From: an uncultured Bacteroidales bacterium
GTDB taxonomy: Bacteria > Bacteroidota > Bacteroidia > Bacteroidales > Muribaculaceae
Reading direction: 5' to 3'
NCBI GenBank assembly: GCA_902776435.1
Contig: CACYQB010000011.1
Coordinates: 186,001-250,000, forward strand
DNA: 64,000 nucleotides
Every line of letters starts with the position of its first letter. The first letter of the stretch is position 1. Both the position numbers and the translations under genes were made by a program. The notes beneath the pieces are model-generated. The model ran no database searches, was not told the DNA's origin, and worked only from the letters and a program-made list of their open reading frames with translations. Positions 42,884 to 51,898 of this stretch are shown here, one piece after another.

Positions 42884-44233
42884 ATGTTTGAAAATTTATC
42901 TGAGAAACTTGAACGGTCATTTAAAGTCCTGAAAGGACAAGGCCGCATCACCGAAATCAATGTAGCATCAACCCTGAAGGAAGTGCGCCGCGCCCTCGTT
43001 GACGCCGACGTGAGCTATCCCGTTGCCAAGAAGTTTGTCGATGACGTCAAGGCCAAAGCTATGGGCCAGAACGTTATCAATGCCGTCAATCCCAGCCAGT
43101 TGATGGTCAAGATTGTCCATGACGAGTTGGCCGCACTGATGGGAGGCGAGGAAGCCACCTTCAGCATCGAGGGTAATCCCGCCGTCATCCTGATGTCAGG
43201 TCTGCAAGGTTCCGGTAAGACCACCTTCACCGGCAAACTCGCCAACCGCCTGAAAAGCGGCAAGGAGAAGCGCAAACCGTTGCTCGTAGCCTGTGACGTT
43301 TACCGTCCCGCCGCCATCGAGCAGTTAAAGACCATCGCCGAGCAGATCGATGTGCCCGTCTATAGCGAGCCCGAGAGCAAGAATCCCGTGGCCATCGCCC
43401 TCCATGCCATCGAGCACGCCAAACAGAACGGCTTTGACCTGGTGATTGTCGATACCGCTGGTCGTCTTGCCGTTGACGAAGCGATGATGGTTGAGATCAA
43501 GGCCATCAAGGACGCCATCCACCCCAACGAGACCCTGTTTGTTGTGGACTCGATGACCGGTCAGGATGCCGTGAACACCGCCAAGGCGTTTAACGACCGT
43601 CTGGACTTTGACGGCGTTGTGCTCACCAAGCTCGACGGTGACACCCGTGGTGGTGCCGCACTGTCGATCCGCGCCGTGGTTGACAAGCCCATCAAGTTTG
43701 TGGGTATCGGCGAGAAGATGACCGACCTGGATCCTTTCCGTCCCTCGGGTATGGCCGACCGCATCCTGGGCATGGGCGACATCGTGTCGTTTGTGGACCG
43801 CATGCAGCAGCAGTATGACGAGGCCGAGGCCGAGAAGTTGGAGAAGAAAATCAAGCAAAACAAGTTTGACTTTGACGACTTCATCAAGCAGATTAAGCAA
43901 ATCAAGAAGATGGGTAACCTCAAGAGCCTGGCATCGATGATTCCCGGCGTGGGCAAGGCCATCAAGGACATTGATATCCCCGACGACGCCTTCAAGGGCG
44001 TGGAAGCCATCATCGGCTCGATGACTCCGCAGGAGCGCTCCAATCCCGACATTATCGACGCCAGCCGTCGCAAACGCATTGCTGCCGGTAGCGGCACCAG
44101 CGTTGAGGAGGTGAACCGCCTGTTGAAGCAGTTCCTGTCGATGCGCAAGGTGATGCACCAGGTATCAACCAATCCCATGCAGATGATGCGCGCCGCCAAG
44201 GCTAACGCCAAGGCCGCCAAGCGCGGACACTAA
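42884..44233 (+). CDS. ffh: Signal recognition particle protein Ffh
   Basis: 449 residues: N domain, GTPase G domain (GLQGSGKTTFTGKLA, DTAGRLAVDE, TKLDGDTRGGAALS) and C-terminal Met-rich M domain (about 300-445; MRKVMHQVSTNPMQMMRAAK) that binds 4.5S RNA and signal sequences. It targets nascent membrane proteins to FtsY. Separate unit after panD. Confidence 0.97.
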   Translation: MFENLSEKLERSFKVLKGQGRITEINVASTLKEVRRALVDADVSYPVAKKFVDDVKAKAMGQNVINAVNPSQLMVKIVHDELAALMGGEEATFSIEGNPAVILMSGLQGSGKTTFTGKLANRLKSGKEKRKPLLVACDVYRPAAIEQLKTIAEQIDVPVYSEPESKNPVAIALHAIEHAKQNGFDLVIVDTAGRLAVDEAMMVEIKAIKDAIHPNETLFVVDSMTGQDAVNTAKAFNDRLDFDGVVLTKLDGDTRGGAALSIRAVVDKPIKFVGIGEKMTDLDPFRPSGMADRILGMGDIVSFVDRMQQQYDEAEAEKLEKKIKQNKFDFDDFIKQIKQIKKMGNLKSLASMIPGVGKAIKDIDIPDDAFKGVEAIIGSMTPQERSNPDIIDASRRKRIAAGSGTSVEEVNRLLKQFLSMRKVMHQVSTNPMQMMRAAKANAKAAKRGH

Positions 44234-44243
44234 ACTCTCATCT

Positions 44244-44396
44244 CACGCTAAGCCGCTAAGGCGCTAAGTTTTTTAATCATCCATTGGCTGAATAATCAAA
44301 GAATTAGTCAATAAAAGACGATATTATTGTTTTGTTTATTTGCGAGCCCTTGCGAGCAATAATACTCTTAGCGACTTAGCGGCTTAGCGTGATGCA
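44244..44396. repeat. CGCTAAG repeat element in inverted pair
   Basis: CACGCTAAGCCGCTAAGGCG (44246-44265) near the left end is mirrored by GCGACTTAGCGGCTTAGCGT (44375-44394) at the right. The right half also has GCGAGCCCTTGCGAGCAATA. Read on the minus strand it matches the copy at 5247-5296. It fills the spacer between ffh and the CapA-like gene. Confidence 0.75.
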
Positions 44397-44408
44397 ATTC
44401 CCCGACTA

Positions 44409-45470
44409 ATGAAACTGCTCTCCATATTGATGTTGTCGATCGTGTCGTTGTTGCAGAGCAACCACACGGTTAACTTGATGTTTGTGGGCGATGCGATGCA
44501 ACATGCGCCACAAATCACGGCTGCCGAGCAACCTGACGGCACCTATGACTACACACCGTGTTTCCAGTATATCGAGGATGATATCCGCTGGGCCCATCTG
44601 GCCGTGGTCAATCTGGAGTGTCCATTGGGCGGCAAGCCCTACACGGGTTATCCGTGCTTCAGCGCGCCCGACAGCTATGCACAACGCTTGCGTGACGTGG
44701 GCTTCGACCTGTTCCTGACTGCCAATAACCACTGCCTGGACCGACGCGACAAGGGCCTGGTACGCACCTGCCAGATGCTCGATTCGCTGGGCATTCCCCA
44801 CATCGGCACCTACCGCGACCAGCAAGAACGCAGTCAACGCATCCCCTACATTGTCAACGTAAAGGGCATGAAAATCGCCTTCCTGGACTATACCTACGGC
44901 ACTAACGGCATACCCATTCAGGGTGACGTTGTTGTCGATTTCATTGACCAGCAGCAGATTGCCGATGACATTGCGCTGGCCCGCCAGCGTGGAGCACACG
45001 CCATCTGCGTGAACCTGCACTGGGGCATCGAGTACCAACTGAAGCCTGTCGCCTCGCAGCGCACCCTGGCCGAATGGCTCGTCTCCCAGGGCGTGGACCT
45101 CATCATCGGTGGCCATCCCCATGTGATTGAGCCGATGGAGGTGCGCTACAGCAAGGAATATGACAAAAATGTGCTGCTCGTCTATAGCATGGGCAACTTC
45201 ATCAGCAACCAGAGCGATATCGACACCCGTGGCGGCGCCATGGTCAAGGTTTCATTGAGGATGCACAATGACCATGCCGAAATCGTCAACCCGCGCTACA
45301 AGTTATTCTTTGTCCAGAAGCCCGTCGCCCGAGGCCAGAACTACGTCCTCATCCCCGAGGCCCGTCCCGACCTGCTGCGAGCCGACAGCCGTGGCGAGTT
45401 TGCCCGCTTCATGCAGCGCACCCACGACCTGGTTACCAGTCACAACATCGACGTGCCTCAAGAGCAGTGA
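44409..45470 (+). CDS. CapA family metallophosphoesterase-like protein
   Basis: 353 residues with an N-terminal signal-like segment (1-18). The CapA/PgsA fold is seen in LMFVGDAMQHAPQI, VVNLECPLGG, LTANNHCLDR and the metal-ligand motif GGHPHVIEPME followed by YSMGNFISNQ. Family members take part in poly-gamma-glutamate anchoring or in unknown calcineurin-like hydrolysis; no capB/capC neighbour is present, so polyglutamate synthesis is not supported. Confidence 0.88.
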   Translation: MKLLSILMLSIVSLLQSNHTVNLMFVGDAMQHAPQITAAEQPDGTYDYTPCFQYIEDDIRWAHLAVVNLECPLGGKPYTGYPCFSAPDSYAQRLRDVGFDLFLTANNHCLDRRDKGLVRTCQMLDSLGIPHIGTYRDQQERSQRIPYIVNVKGMKIAFLDYTYGTNGIPIQGDVVVDFIDQQQIADDIALARQRGAHAICVNLHWGIEYQLKPVASQRTLAEWLVSQGVDLIIGGHPHVIEPMEVRYSKEYDKNVLLVYSMGNFISNQSDIDTRGGAMVKVSLRMHNDHAEIVNPRYKLFFVQKPVARGQNYVLIPEARPDLLRADSRGEFARFMQRTHDLVTSHNIDVPQEQ

Positions 45471-45490
45471 CATCAGCATGACACCCGCTA

Positions 45491-45528
45491 AAAAAAATAA
45501 TCGTGCAGTTTTTGCACGATTATTTTTT
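45491..45528. terminator. Bidirectional intrinsic terminator
   Basis: Stem AATAATCGTGCA/TGCACGATTATT with A-run before and T-run after, centred at 45510, between convergent genes. It has U-tracts in both directions. Confidence 0.9.
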
Positions 45529-45554
45529 ATTTCAGGCTTATGGACCCGGAAGGA

Positions 45555-46403
45555 TTAGTTGGGCCACTGGCCGCTCAGCAGGTAATCGATCAGAGTCGTT
45601 ACGTCCGAGATGGTAACCTGGCCATCCAGATTCGTGTCACCACGCTTGGGGCAAGGCTCCTCAGCATCCTCGGTGTAGGTGTACTCGATGCGGGTCACGG
45701 GCAGTGACACACTGGTGCCTCCACCGCTGAGCGATAGCGAGCAGCGGGGATAGTCGCTGCTGTTGGCATAGTCCAGGAACGAGTCGTTGTTGTCGCTGTA
45801 GGTCATCACGCGGTCACGGATGTCGGAAGTGTAGAAGGGAGCGTCGTCACTGCTCGACATGCATTCGCCAGTGAGATCAAACACAGCGGTAACCACCAGA
45901 TTCTTACCTGGAGTGATGGCAAAGGGGGCACTCGAGAGGTCAACCTTAATCTCCACGTCCTCACCAAAGGAGGTGAAGGCCTCATACTCAAACGCGCCGC
46001 TAACGGCGGGATCGCCGGCATTCACACAGTCAAAATAGAGCTTGTAGCCGTCAGCATCCTTCTGGAACTCGTTAACATCGACCTCCTGCAGGTAGAACTT
46101 ATAATCGGCCAGGATGTCGGTATAAACCGACTGATCGTTAAACTTGTAGTAGATCGCGGTAAGCTTGACATTCTGCTTTCCAGCAAATTCTGATGCAAAG
46201 TCGCTAAAATAGAGATACATCATCTGGGAAGCAAAATGGTCCAAGTAGAAGTTGGTGGGAGCCATGTCAAAATAGGAACCATTGTAGAACTCCGAGGCAT
46301 TGGTGAAGTCACCCACTTCAAACACGCCTTGCTTCACTTCCTGAGCCTCAACGCTCAGGCACATTGCAACCACTGCTGCGAGTAAAAGAGTCAGTTTTTT
46401 CAT
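45555..46403 (-). CDS. Secreted protein with dockerin-like C-terminus
   Basis: 282 residues, Sec signal peptide (MKKLTLLLAAVVAMCLSVEA). The central ~220 residues are acidic, Phe/Tyr-rich and beta-sheet-like, without a recognised domain. The last ~30 residues (GDTNLDGQVTISDVTTLIDY, then LLSGQWPN) are a dockerin-like repeat nearly identical to that of the glycosidase at 37474. The tail seems to be a shared surface-attachment or sorting module in this organism. Alone in its unit; minus-strand TATTTTTG at 46457-46450 may be its -7 element. Confidence 0.82.
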   Translation of the reverse strand: MKKLTLLLAAVVAMCLSVEAQEVKQGVFEVGDFTNASEFYNGSYFDMAPTNFYLDHFASQMMYLYFSDFASEFAGKQNVKLTAIYYKFNDQSVYTDILADYKFYLQEVDVNEFQKDADGYKLYFDCVNAGDPAVSGAFEYEAFTSFGEDVEIKVDLSSAPFAITPGKNLVVTAVFDLTGECMSSSDDAPFYTSDIRDRVMTYSDNNDSFLDYANSSDYPRCSLSLSGGGTSVSLPVTRIEYTYTEDAEEPCPKRGDTNLDGQVTISDVTTLIDYLLSGQWPN

Positions 46404-46478
46404 AATAAAAAATGTTTTTGATTAAGAATAAATACTAATAAATCCATTGCAAAAATACTAAAAAACATCAAATAGATG

Positions 46479-46525
46479 CAAGAAAAAACGTAAAAAGGTG
46501 AGCCATAACTGAATTACGGCTCACC
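46479..46525 (-). terminator. Intrinsic terminator of the M16 protease gene
   Basis: GGTGAGCC (46497-46504) and GGCTCACC (46518-46525) pair; on the minus strand the stem is followed by a T-rich run (TTTTTACGTTTTTT). Confidence 0.8.
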
Positions 46526-46585
46526 CTCATTATTTATCAGTCAACGAATTGTGGTTGAACGATAACCCTCAGTGATGATGCTGTG

Positions 46586-49420
46586 TCAATCTTGCGGGGT
46601 CATCACAATCTCGACTTTATTTCCGCCATTGAGCAGTTGGCGGGCAAAGGCCGAGATTGTCTCGGACGTCTGAGCGTTGATGATCTCCTCCCATCCGTTG
46701 TGGATATCAAGATCGAACAGGCACTTGTGCATCAAGATGTTTACCCAATATTGATTGACTTTGGCATTAGCGGTGAAGTTTTTAATCAAATTCTCCTTAA
46801 TGTCCTTGATTGTGCCAGGGTCAATCGATGTACAGGCATTTACCATCTCGCCGTTGATAATGCTCAGGGCCTTCTCGGTAAACTCAGGCTTGAGCGGGCA
46901 ATCAACCTCTACCATCGTTAACGGTTTGTCACCATTATTAGATGAAAGTCCCTGAGCCATCAATGTATAGGTAGCACCCTCGTCTTCGCGGATCTTTTGA
47001 GTCAGGACTTTAGCCAGCACATTACCCAGAATATTGGCTTTGATGTTGTTCTCGAAGCTATACGGAGTTTTATCATCAAACCAGACGACACTGACCTTTG
47101 ACATGGGCGTTTCCATCTTGGCAGCAAAACGATTGGTCACATGTCCGGCAGGATAGGAAGAGATATTGGCCCAATCACTCTTCTTGCCTTTCTTAGAGGG
47201 AAGTGAGGCGATATATTGCTCAATGTTATCACGAACAGCCTGCTCGTCAAATGAGCCGATAATGATGAAAGTGTAGTCGGCAGCATTGGCCGTGCTCTCT
47301 TGGGCGATTTGCATCAACCTGTCATAATTCACTTGTTGCAAGTCCTCGGGTTTTAGGGCTCTGAAGCGCCAGTTGTGGTCGCTGAGCGTGTTGGCGATCG
47401 TGTCTTGATAGATGGCATCGAGATTAGAAGCCTGATTGGCCAACTGCTCGGCCTGCTGAGTCATGACTTTATTGAAGGCTTGCTCGTCCTTGCCCAAGTC
47501 GGTAAACATGAGGTTGGTGAGCTGGAACATCGTTTCCATGTCCTTAACGGTCGATTGCGCGATGACGCCGTTAGTATAATGGTCAATGACATAGGATGCA
47601 TAAACCTGTTTGCCAGCGAGGGCCTTGCTCAGTTCGTTCTTGGTGAAACCGCCCAACTTTTTCATCGAGTTGAATTGGTCCATCATTTTGAGATTAGCGA
47701 GGTCTTCCTTGCCGTACAATGATTTACCTCCACGTCGAATGGCAAGCATGATGATCTCATCTTGCTTGTAATCGGTCTTCTTGAGCATGACGTGGGCACC
47801 ATTGCTCAAGGTGAGTTCCTTATAACCAAGTTTGGCATTCTCAACTTCTCCAGTGATTTTACCCTTGACGGGCAATTTGGCCATAAGGGGTTCTTGCTTG
47901 ACGTTGTCCACATAGGCCTCGACATTGGCGCTGACGGCACGCTCATAGGCGGCTTTCAAGCTCTCGGGAGTAGATATTTTAGCATTGTCGCGGTCGGCTT
48001 CGTTGCTGATAACGACAAGGTTCCTGTCGGTCTCGCCAACATACTGATTCAATAATTGCTGCAGACCTTGATTGATGTACTCAAAGGGGATGTTGGGAAC
48101 GATTTGGTTCATCAATTCATACTCGGTCTGTATCGACATGATGGGCTCGTTTTCCAGGAAGTTGTTAACACAGGCCATGCCCAGGGTGCTGTTGTCGATA
48201 TGGTCACGTTCATTATAGCGTGCCTCCAGTTCGCTCATGTATTCCTCTTGAGCACGAACAAACTCCGTTGCTGTAAAGCCGAATTGCTTGGCACGCTTCA
48301 CCTCGGTGAGAACGGCCTGCAGGGCGTCCTCGGTCTTGGCATCCTTGGGGTAGCACTGGATGGTGAAGGCATCCTTGGTGTTGGCAATCAGGTAATCGTC
48401 ATCACTACAAATGGCTGCGATGAAAGGACAATCTGGCTCCTGGGCCTTCTCGTTGAAACGGGCACTGAGCATCGATGACAGCATCTCGTTCATGTAACCG
48501 ACGATGAGATAATTCACATTGCTCTTCAACTCATTGTCGATGGCATCATGCTTGAAATAGGTTGTGATGTAGTTCACGGTCAGTTCCTTATCGGTGTTGA
48601 CAAAGAAGATACCATGCTCATTATCAGGGACCTCGAAGGGCACCACCTTGGGGCTGTTGGGATCAACAGAGATATCCTTAAACATCTCCCGGATCTTGGC
48701 TTCGGTATAATCCACATCCACGTCACCGACGATGATCAGCGCCTGGTTGTCGGGGCGATACCACTTGTGGTAATAGTCACGCAGGTCCTGGTAGGGAAAG
48801 TTGTCGATGATGTCCATCAGACCGATGATCATGCGTTGTCCATGCTTGGAATCAGGGTACATGGCAGGCAACATGTTCTCCAGCATTCGCTTCTGGTAAG
48901 GGCGGGTTCTCCACTCCTGGTGGATCACGCCGCGTTCCTTGTCGATTTCCTCGTCCTCGAGCAACAGGCCATGGCTCCAGTCCTTGAGGATGAGCAGGCA
49001 CGAATCGAGGGCGCTCTGTCGCGTGCTGGGCACGTTGTTGACGTGATAAACGGTGTAATTAAAGGATGTTCCCGCGTTCAAGTCGGCACCAAAGGCTACA
49101 CCCAGGGTGCGGACATAGTCAATAATGCCGTTGCCCTTGAAGTGCTCACTGCCGTTAAATGCCATGTGCTCCAGGAAATGTGCCAAGCCGCGCTGATTAT
49201 CTTCCTCCTGCATCGAGCCCACACGTTGGGCAATGTAGAAATTCACAAGATGCTCGGGATAGTCGTTGTGGCGGATGTAATAAGTCAGTCCGTTGTCCAA
49301 CTTGCCTACTCTTACGGCCTCGTCCATTGGGATGGGCGGCATCTGCTGTGCCGTCATTACGTTGGCGCTGAAAGCCACTAGCATGAGCAGCAAGACAGCA
49401 AAGATTTTCTTAATTTTCAT
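46586..49420 (-). CDS. M16 family zinc metallopeptidase
   Basis: 944 residues: two M16 halves. The signal peptide (MKIKKIFAVLLLMLVAFSA) directs it to the periplasm. The inverted zinc motif H81-x-x-E84-H85 (HFLEHMAFNG) with the third ligand in the following EIDKERGVIHQEW region shows that the first half is catalytic; the second half (from about 500) is of the inactive type. Homologues (pitrilysin-like, PqqL-type) degrade peptides in the periplasm. ATG at 49420 is preferred to the GTG at 49426. An ECF-like site (C) lies upstream, so the protease may be part of an envelope stress regulon. Confidence 0.94.
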   Translation of the reverse strand: MKIKKIFAVLLLMLVAFSANVMTAQQMPPIPMDEAVRVGKLDNGLTYYIRHNDYPEHLVNFYIAQRVGSMQEEDNQRGLAHFLEHMAFNGSEHFKGNGIIDYVRTLGVAFGADLNAGTSFNYTVYHVNNVPSTRQSALDSCLLILKDWSHGLLLEDEEIDKERGVIHQEWRTRPYQKRMLENMLPAMYPDSKHGQRMIIGLMDIIDNFPYQDLRDYYHKWYRPDNQALIIVGDVDVDYTEAKIREMFKDISVDPNSPKVVPFEVPDNEHGIFFVNTDKELTVNYITTYFKHDAIDNELKSNVNYLIVGYMNEMLSSMLSARFNEKAQEPDCPFIAAICSDDDYLIANTKDAFTIQCYPKDAKTEDALQAVLTEVKRAKQFGFTATEFVRAQEEYMSELEARYNERDHIDNSTLGMACVNNFLENEPIMSIQTEYELMNQIVPNIPFEYINQGLQQLLNQYVGETDRNLVVISNEADRDNAKISTPESLKAAYERAVSANVEAYVDNVKQEPLMAKLPVKGKITGEVENAKLGYKELTLSNGAHVMLKKTDYKQDEIIMLAIRRGGKSLYGKEDLANLKMMDQFNSMKKLGGFTKNELSKALAGKQVYASYVIDHYTNGVIAQSTVKDMETMFQLTNLMFTDLGKDEQAFNKVMTQQAEQLANQASNLDAIYQDTIANTLSDHNWRFRALKPEDLQQVNYDRLMQIAQESTANAADYTFIIIGSFDEQAVRDNIEQYIASLPSKKGKKSDWANISSYPAGHVTNRFAAKMETPMSKVSVVWFDDKTPYSFENNIKANILGNVLAKVLTQKIREDEGATYTLMAQGLSSNNGDKPLTMVEVDCPLKPEFTEKALSIINGEMVNACTSIDPGTIKDIKENLIKNFTANAKVNQYWVNILMHKCLFDLDIHNGWEEIINAQTSETISAFARQLLNGGNKVEIVMTPQD

Positions 49421-49468
49421 GATCACTTGGTTTTGTTTGTTTTTATCAGTAATATACTTTTTTCACAT

Positions 49469-49500
49469 GTTAGACGCAGGGGAGACCTGTAAAACTACAA
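49469..49500 (-). promoter_or_regulatory. ECF-promoter-like site C
   Basis: Minus strand TTGTAGTTTTACAGG, then TCTCCCCT and GCGTCTAAC (49477-49469), 49 bp before the M16 start. The GCGTCTAAC block is identical to that of site B. Confidence 0.4.
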
Positions 49501-49602
49501 AAGAATCATTTTTTTTTTAGGTAATTATAGTTTTTGGTACCAAACCTTGGTCCAGTGACCGTATGGAAGGGCGCTCATGATTCATCGATGCAAGAGAAAA
49601 CG

Positions 49603-49643
49603 AAAAAAAAGACATAATGCGCATGCGCATCATGTCCTTTTTT
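49603..49643 (-). terminator. Terminator downstream of trxB
   Basis: Stem GACATAATGCG/CGCATCATGTC (49611-49621/49626-49636) flanked by A-run on the left and T-run on the right; read leftward it ends in eight T residues. Confidence 0.85.
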
Positions 49644-49664
49644 ATTTGTCGGTTTGTTAATGCC

Positions 49665-50594
49665 TTAGCGTGACAAGTATTGCTTCACGTCGATAGCGGC
49701 CTTGCAGCCGGCTCCTGCTGCAGCAATGGCCTGGCGGTAGTGCGGGTCGGCGACATCGCCTGCGGCAAAGACGCCCTCGACGTTGGTCGCCGTGTTGTGG
49801 CCCGTCAGCTTGATGTAGCCCTGCTCATCAAGGTCAATCTGTCCGCCCAGGAAGTCGGTGTTGGGACGGTGACCAATGGCGAGGAAGAAACCGTCGATGG
49901 CGATGTCGAACAGTTCCTCCTTGTCGGTGCCCTTGAAGCGCACCAGATGAGCGCCCTCCACGCCGTTGTCACCGAAGAGGCCCACGGTGTTGGTGTTGAA
50001 CAGGATCTCTATCTTCTCGTTCTCCTTGACGCGCTGCTGCATCGCCTCGCTGGCACGCAGGTAGTCCTTGCGGACGATGAGATAGACCTTGCTGGCCAGA
50101 TGGCTCAGATAGTCGGCCTCCTCACAGGCGGTGTCACCGCCGCCCACGACAGCCACCACCTTCTTGCGGTAGAAGAAGCCGTCACAGGTCGCACAGGCCG
50201 AAACACCCTGCCCCGCATACTTCGTCTCGTCGGGCAGGCCCAGGTACTTGGCCGTGGCGCCAGTTGCGACAATCACCGTGTCGGCAGTGAGTTGTTCGCC
50301 GCCGTCGAGGGTGACGAGGAAGGGGCGCTGGCTCATGTCGATGCCAGCCACGAGACCTGAACGCATCTTGGCACCCAGGTTGGCGGCCTGCTGGCGCATG
50401 TTGTCCATCAACTGGAAACCGTCAATGCCCTCGGGAAAACCGGGGAAATTCTCGATAGTAGTGGTCTGGGTCAACTGGCCACCCACTTGCAAGCCCTCGA
50501 TGAGCAGGCAGTCGATGGCTGAGCGCACCAGATAAATCGCTGCGGTATATCCGGCAGGGCCGGAGCCGACGATTAAACATTGAGTGTGGTACAT
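49665..50594 (-). CDS. trxB: Thioredoxin-disulfide reductase
   Basis: 309 residues, FAD/NADPH flavoprotein. The redox site is CATC (SACATCDGFFYRKK), the FAD motif GSGPAGYTAAIY lies at the N-terminus and the NADPH motif GGGDTACEEA follows the active site. FAAGDV near the C-terminus closes the FAD site. It reduces thioredoxin, and next to it lies a TlpA-like thioredoxin gene and, farther on, dsbD, so thiol-redox genes cluster here. Confidence 0.97.
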   Translation of the reverse strand: MYHTQCLIVGSGPAGYTAAIYLVRSAIDCLLIEGLQVGGQLTQTTTIENFPGFPEGIDGFQLMDNMRQQAANLGAKMRSGLVAGIDMSQRPFLVTLDGGEQLTADTVIVATGATAKYLGLPDETKYAGQGVSACATCDGFFYRKKVVAVVGGGDTACEEADYLSHLASKVYLIVRKDYLRASEAMQQRVKENEKIEILFNTNTVGLFGDNGVEGAHLVRFKGTDKEELFDIAIDGFFLAIGHRPNTDFLGGQIDLDEQGYIKLTGHNTATNVEGVFAAGDVADPHYRQAIAAAGAGCKAAIDVKQYLSR

Positions 50595-50595
50595 A

Positions 50596-50632
50596 TTAGT
50601 TGTTAGTTTTTAGTTTTTAGTTTTTAGTTGTG
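50596..50632. repeat. TTTTTAGT word repeat
   Basis: Four repeats of TTAGTTTTTAG type between trxB and a second repeat array. Same family as 27236 and 33482. Confidence 0.75.
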
Positions 50633-50635
50633 TGG

Positions 50636-50733
50636 ACCGTGGCAGTGCCACGGTATACTTGACAGGCTGCCCCCTTTGACAGGCTGCCCTCTTGACAGGC
50701 TGCCCCCTCTTGACAGGCTGCCTCCTTGAGAGG
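50636..50733. repeat. TTGACAGGCTGCC tandem array with hairpin
   Basis: A CCGTGGCAGTGCCACGG palindrome (50637-50653) is followed by five copies of a 16-18-bp unit TTGACAGGCTGCCCCC (last one TTGAGAGGCTGCC). It fills the spacer between trxB and the TlpA-like gene. The unit ends in CTGCC and is followed by a T/C-rich run. Confidence 0.85.
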
Positions 50734-50740
50734 CTGCCTT

Positions 50741-51871
50741 TTATTTCAGGACCTCGTCGAGGTAGTCGTAGAAGGAGGGATCCTCGCCGACGATGATCTT
50801 GGCGATCTTGCCCTGGGGGTCAACGATGACCTTGGTGGGGAAACCTTGCACGCCATAGAGCGCTACGGGGTTGTCGCCCTTCTCCTTGTCCCAATAGACG
50901 TGGAGCCAGGGAATCTCGTGCTTGGCGACGGCGGCTTTCCACTTCTCGACGGTATCATTGCAGTCCACACCCAGGATTTCGAGTTTGCCGTCATACTTGG
51001 CGTAGTATTCCTTCATCTTGGGCATGCCCTTGATGCACCATCCGCACCACGAGCCCCAGAAATCAATGATCACCCACTTGCCACGCAGCGAACTCAAAGC
51101 CAGCGGCTTGCCGTTGATGTCGTTGAGCGTGAAGTCGGGGGCCATTTGGCTCTCAAGTCCCTCTTGGAGTGACTGACTGGCCTTTTCCTGCTCGAGTGCG
51201 GCAAGAATTCCCTTGTACATGTTGGCGGCAACGCTGCCACGAGCACGCTCGGTCAACAAAGCGGCGCCCTCCTTCATGTGCTTATCGTCACTGCCCAATT
51301 CGGAGAGCAGCACAGCCGACGCGTCAGCATCGGGATGCGCCTTGACATAGCCCAGCACAGCATCGGCCAGGGCCTGCTCAAGGGCGGGATACTTCTCCTC
51401 AAACTCCTTATTGATCTCCTCCTCGGGGACTCCTTGACTAAACTTGTTCTGGCATTCCTTCATGAAGGCACGAGCCGCCTCTTGAGGAGCCTTAATCAGA
51501 TTGGAGGCCTCGTAATAGTCGCGATAGAACTGTGAGCCGCCCAGGGTATAATCTTCGCCTTCGCCCTCGATAACGGCATTTTCACCAGGTAAAACAGGAA
51601 TGGCAAAACCCCTGTCAGCAATCAATTGACCATCCACTAAGGCGATCACATAGAGCATCGCTGCATCATCCAGGTCAAACGTCATGTCAATTTTGTCACC
51701 AGCGATGGCACGATCTTCCTGAGCCAGCATCTCACCGCCGGCATCGACAAGAAAAATGCGCACCGACTCGCCCAGCCCCTTGAACGTGCCACTGACGGTA
51801 ACTTTACCGCCCTGGGCCATCACGCCCAGCGCCATCATGCCCATGAGCAGGGCTAGGAACATCTTTTTCAT
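50741..51871 (-). CDS. TlpA-like thiol-disulfide oxidoreductase with DUF4369-like N-terminus
   Basis: 376 residues with a signal peptide (MKKMFLALLMGMMALGVMAQ). The N-terminal ~100 residues are beta-rich (VTVSGTFKGLGESVRIFLVD), as in DUF4369; the middle is helical. The C-terminal ~140 residues form a thioredoxin fold with active site WCGWC (about 275-279) and the cis-Pro in GVQGFPTKVIV. The protein would reduce or isomerise disulfides in the periplasm, fed by DsbD (52713). It shares orientation with trxB. Confidence 0.92.
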   Translation of the reverse strand: MKKMFLALLMGMMALGVMAQGGKVTVSGTFKGLGESVRIFLVDAGGEMLAQEDRAIAGDKIDMTFDLDDAAMLYVIALVDGQLIADRGFAIPVLPGENAVIEGEGEDYTLGGSQFYRDYYEASNLIKAPQEAARAFMKECQNKFSQGVPEEEINKEFEEKYPALEQALADAVLGYVKAHPDADASAVLLSELGSDDKHMKEGAALLTERARGSVAANMYKGILAALEQEKASQSLQEGLESQMAPDFTLNDINGKPLALSSLRGKWVIIDFWGSWCGWCIKGMPKMKEYYAKYDGKLEILGVDCNDTVEKWKAAVAKHEIPWLHVYWDKEKGDNPVALYGVQGFPTKVIVDPQGKIAKIIVGEDPSFYDYLDEVLK

Positions 51872-51898
51872 AATCTGAAATACTAATACTATAGGTTA

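Noticed and set aside
44409..45470. Poly-gamma-glutamate capsule synthesis
   Set aside because: Only a CapA-like gene is present; capB/capC-like partners are missing.
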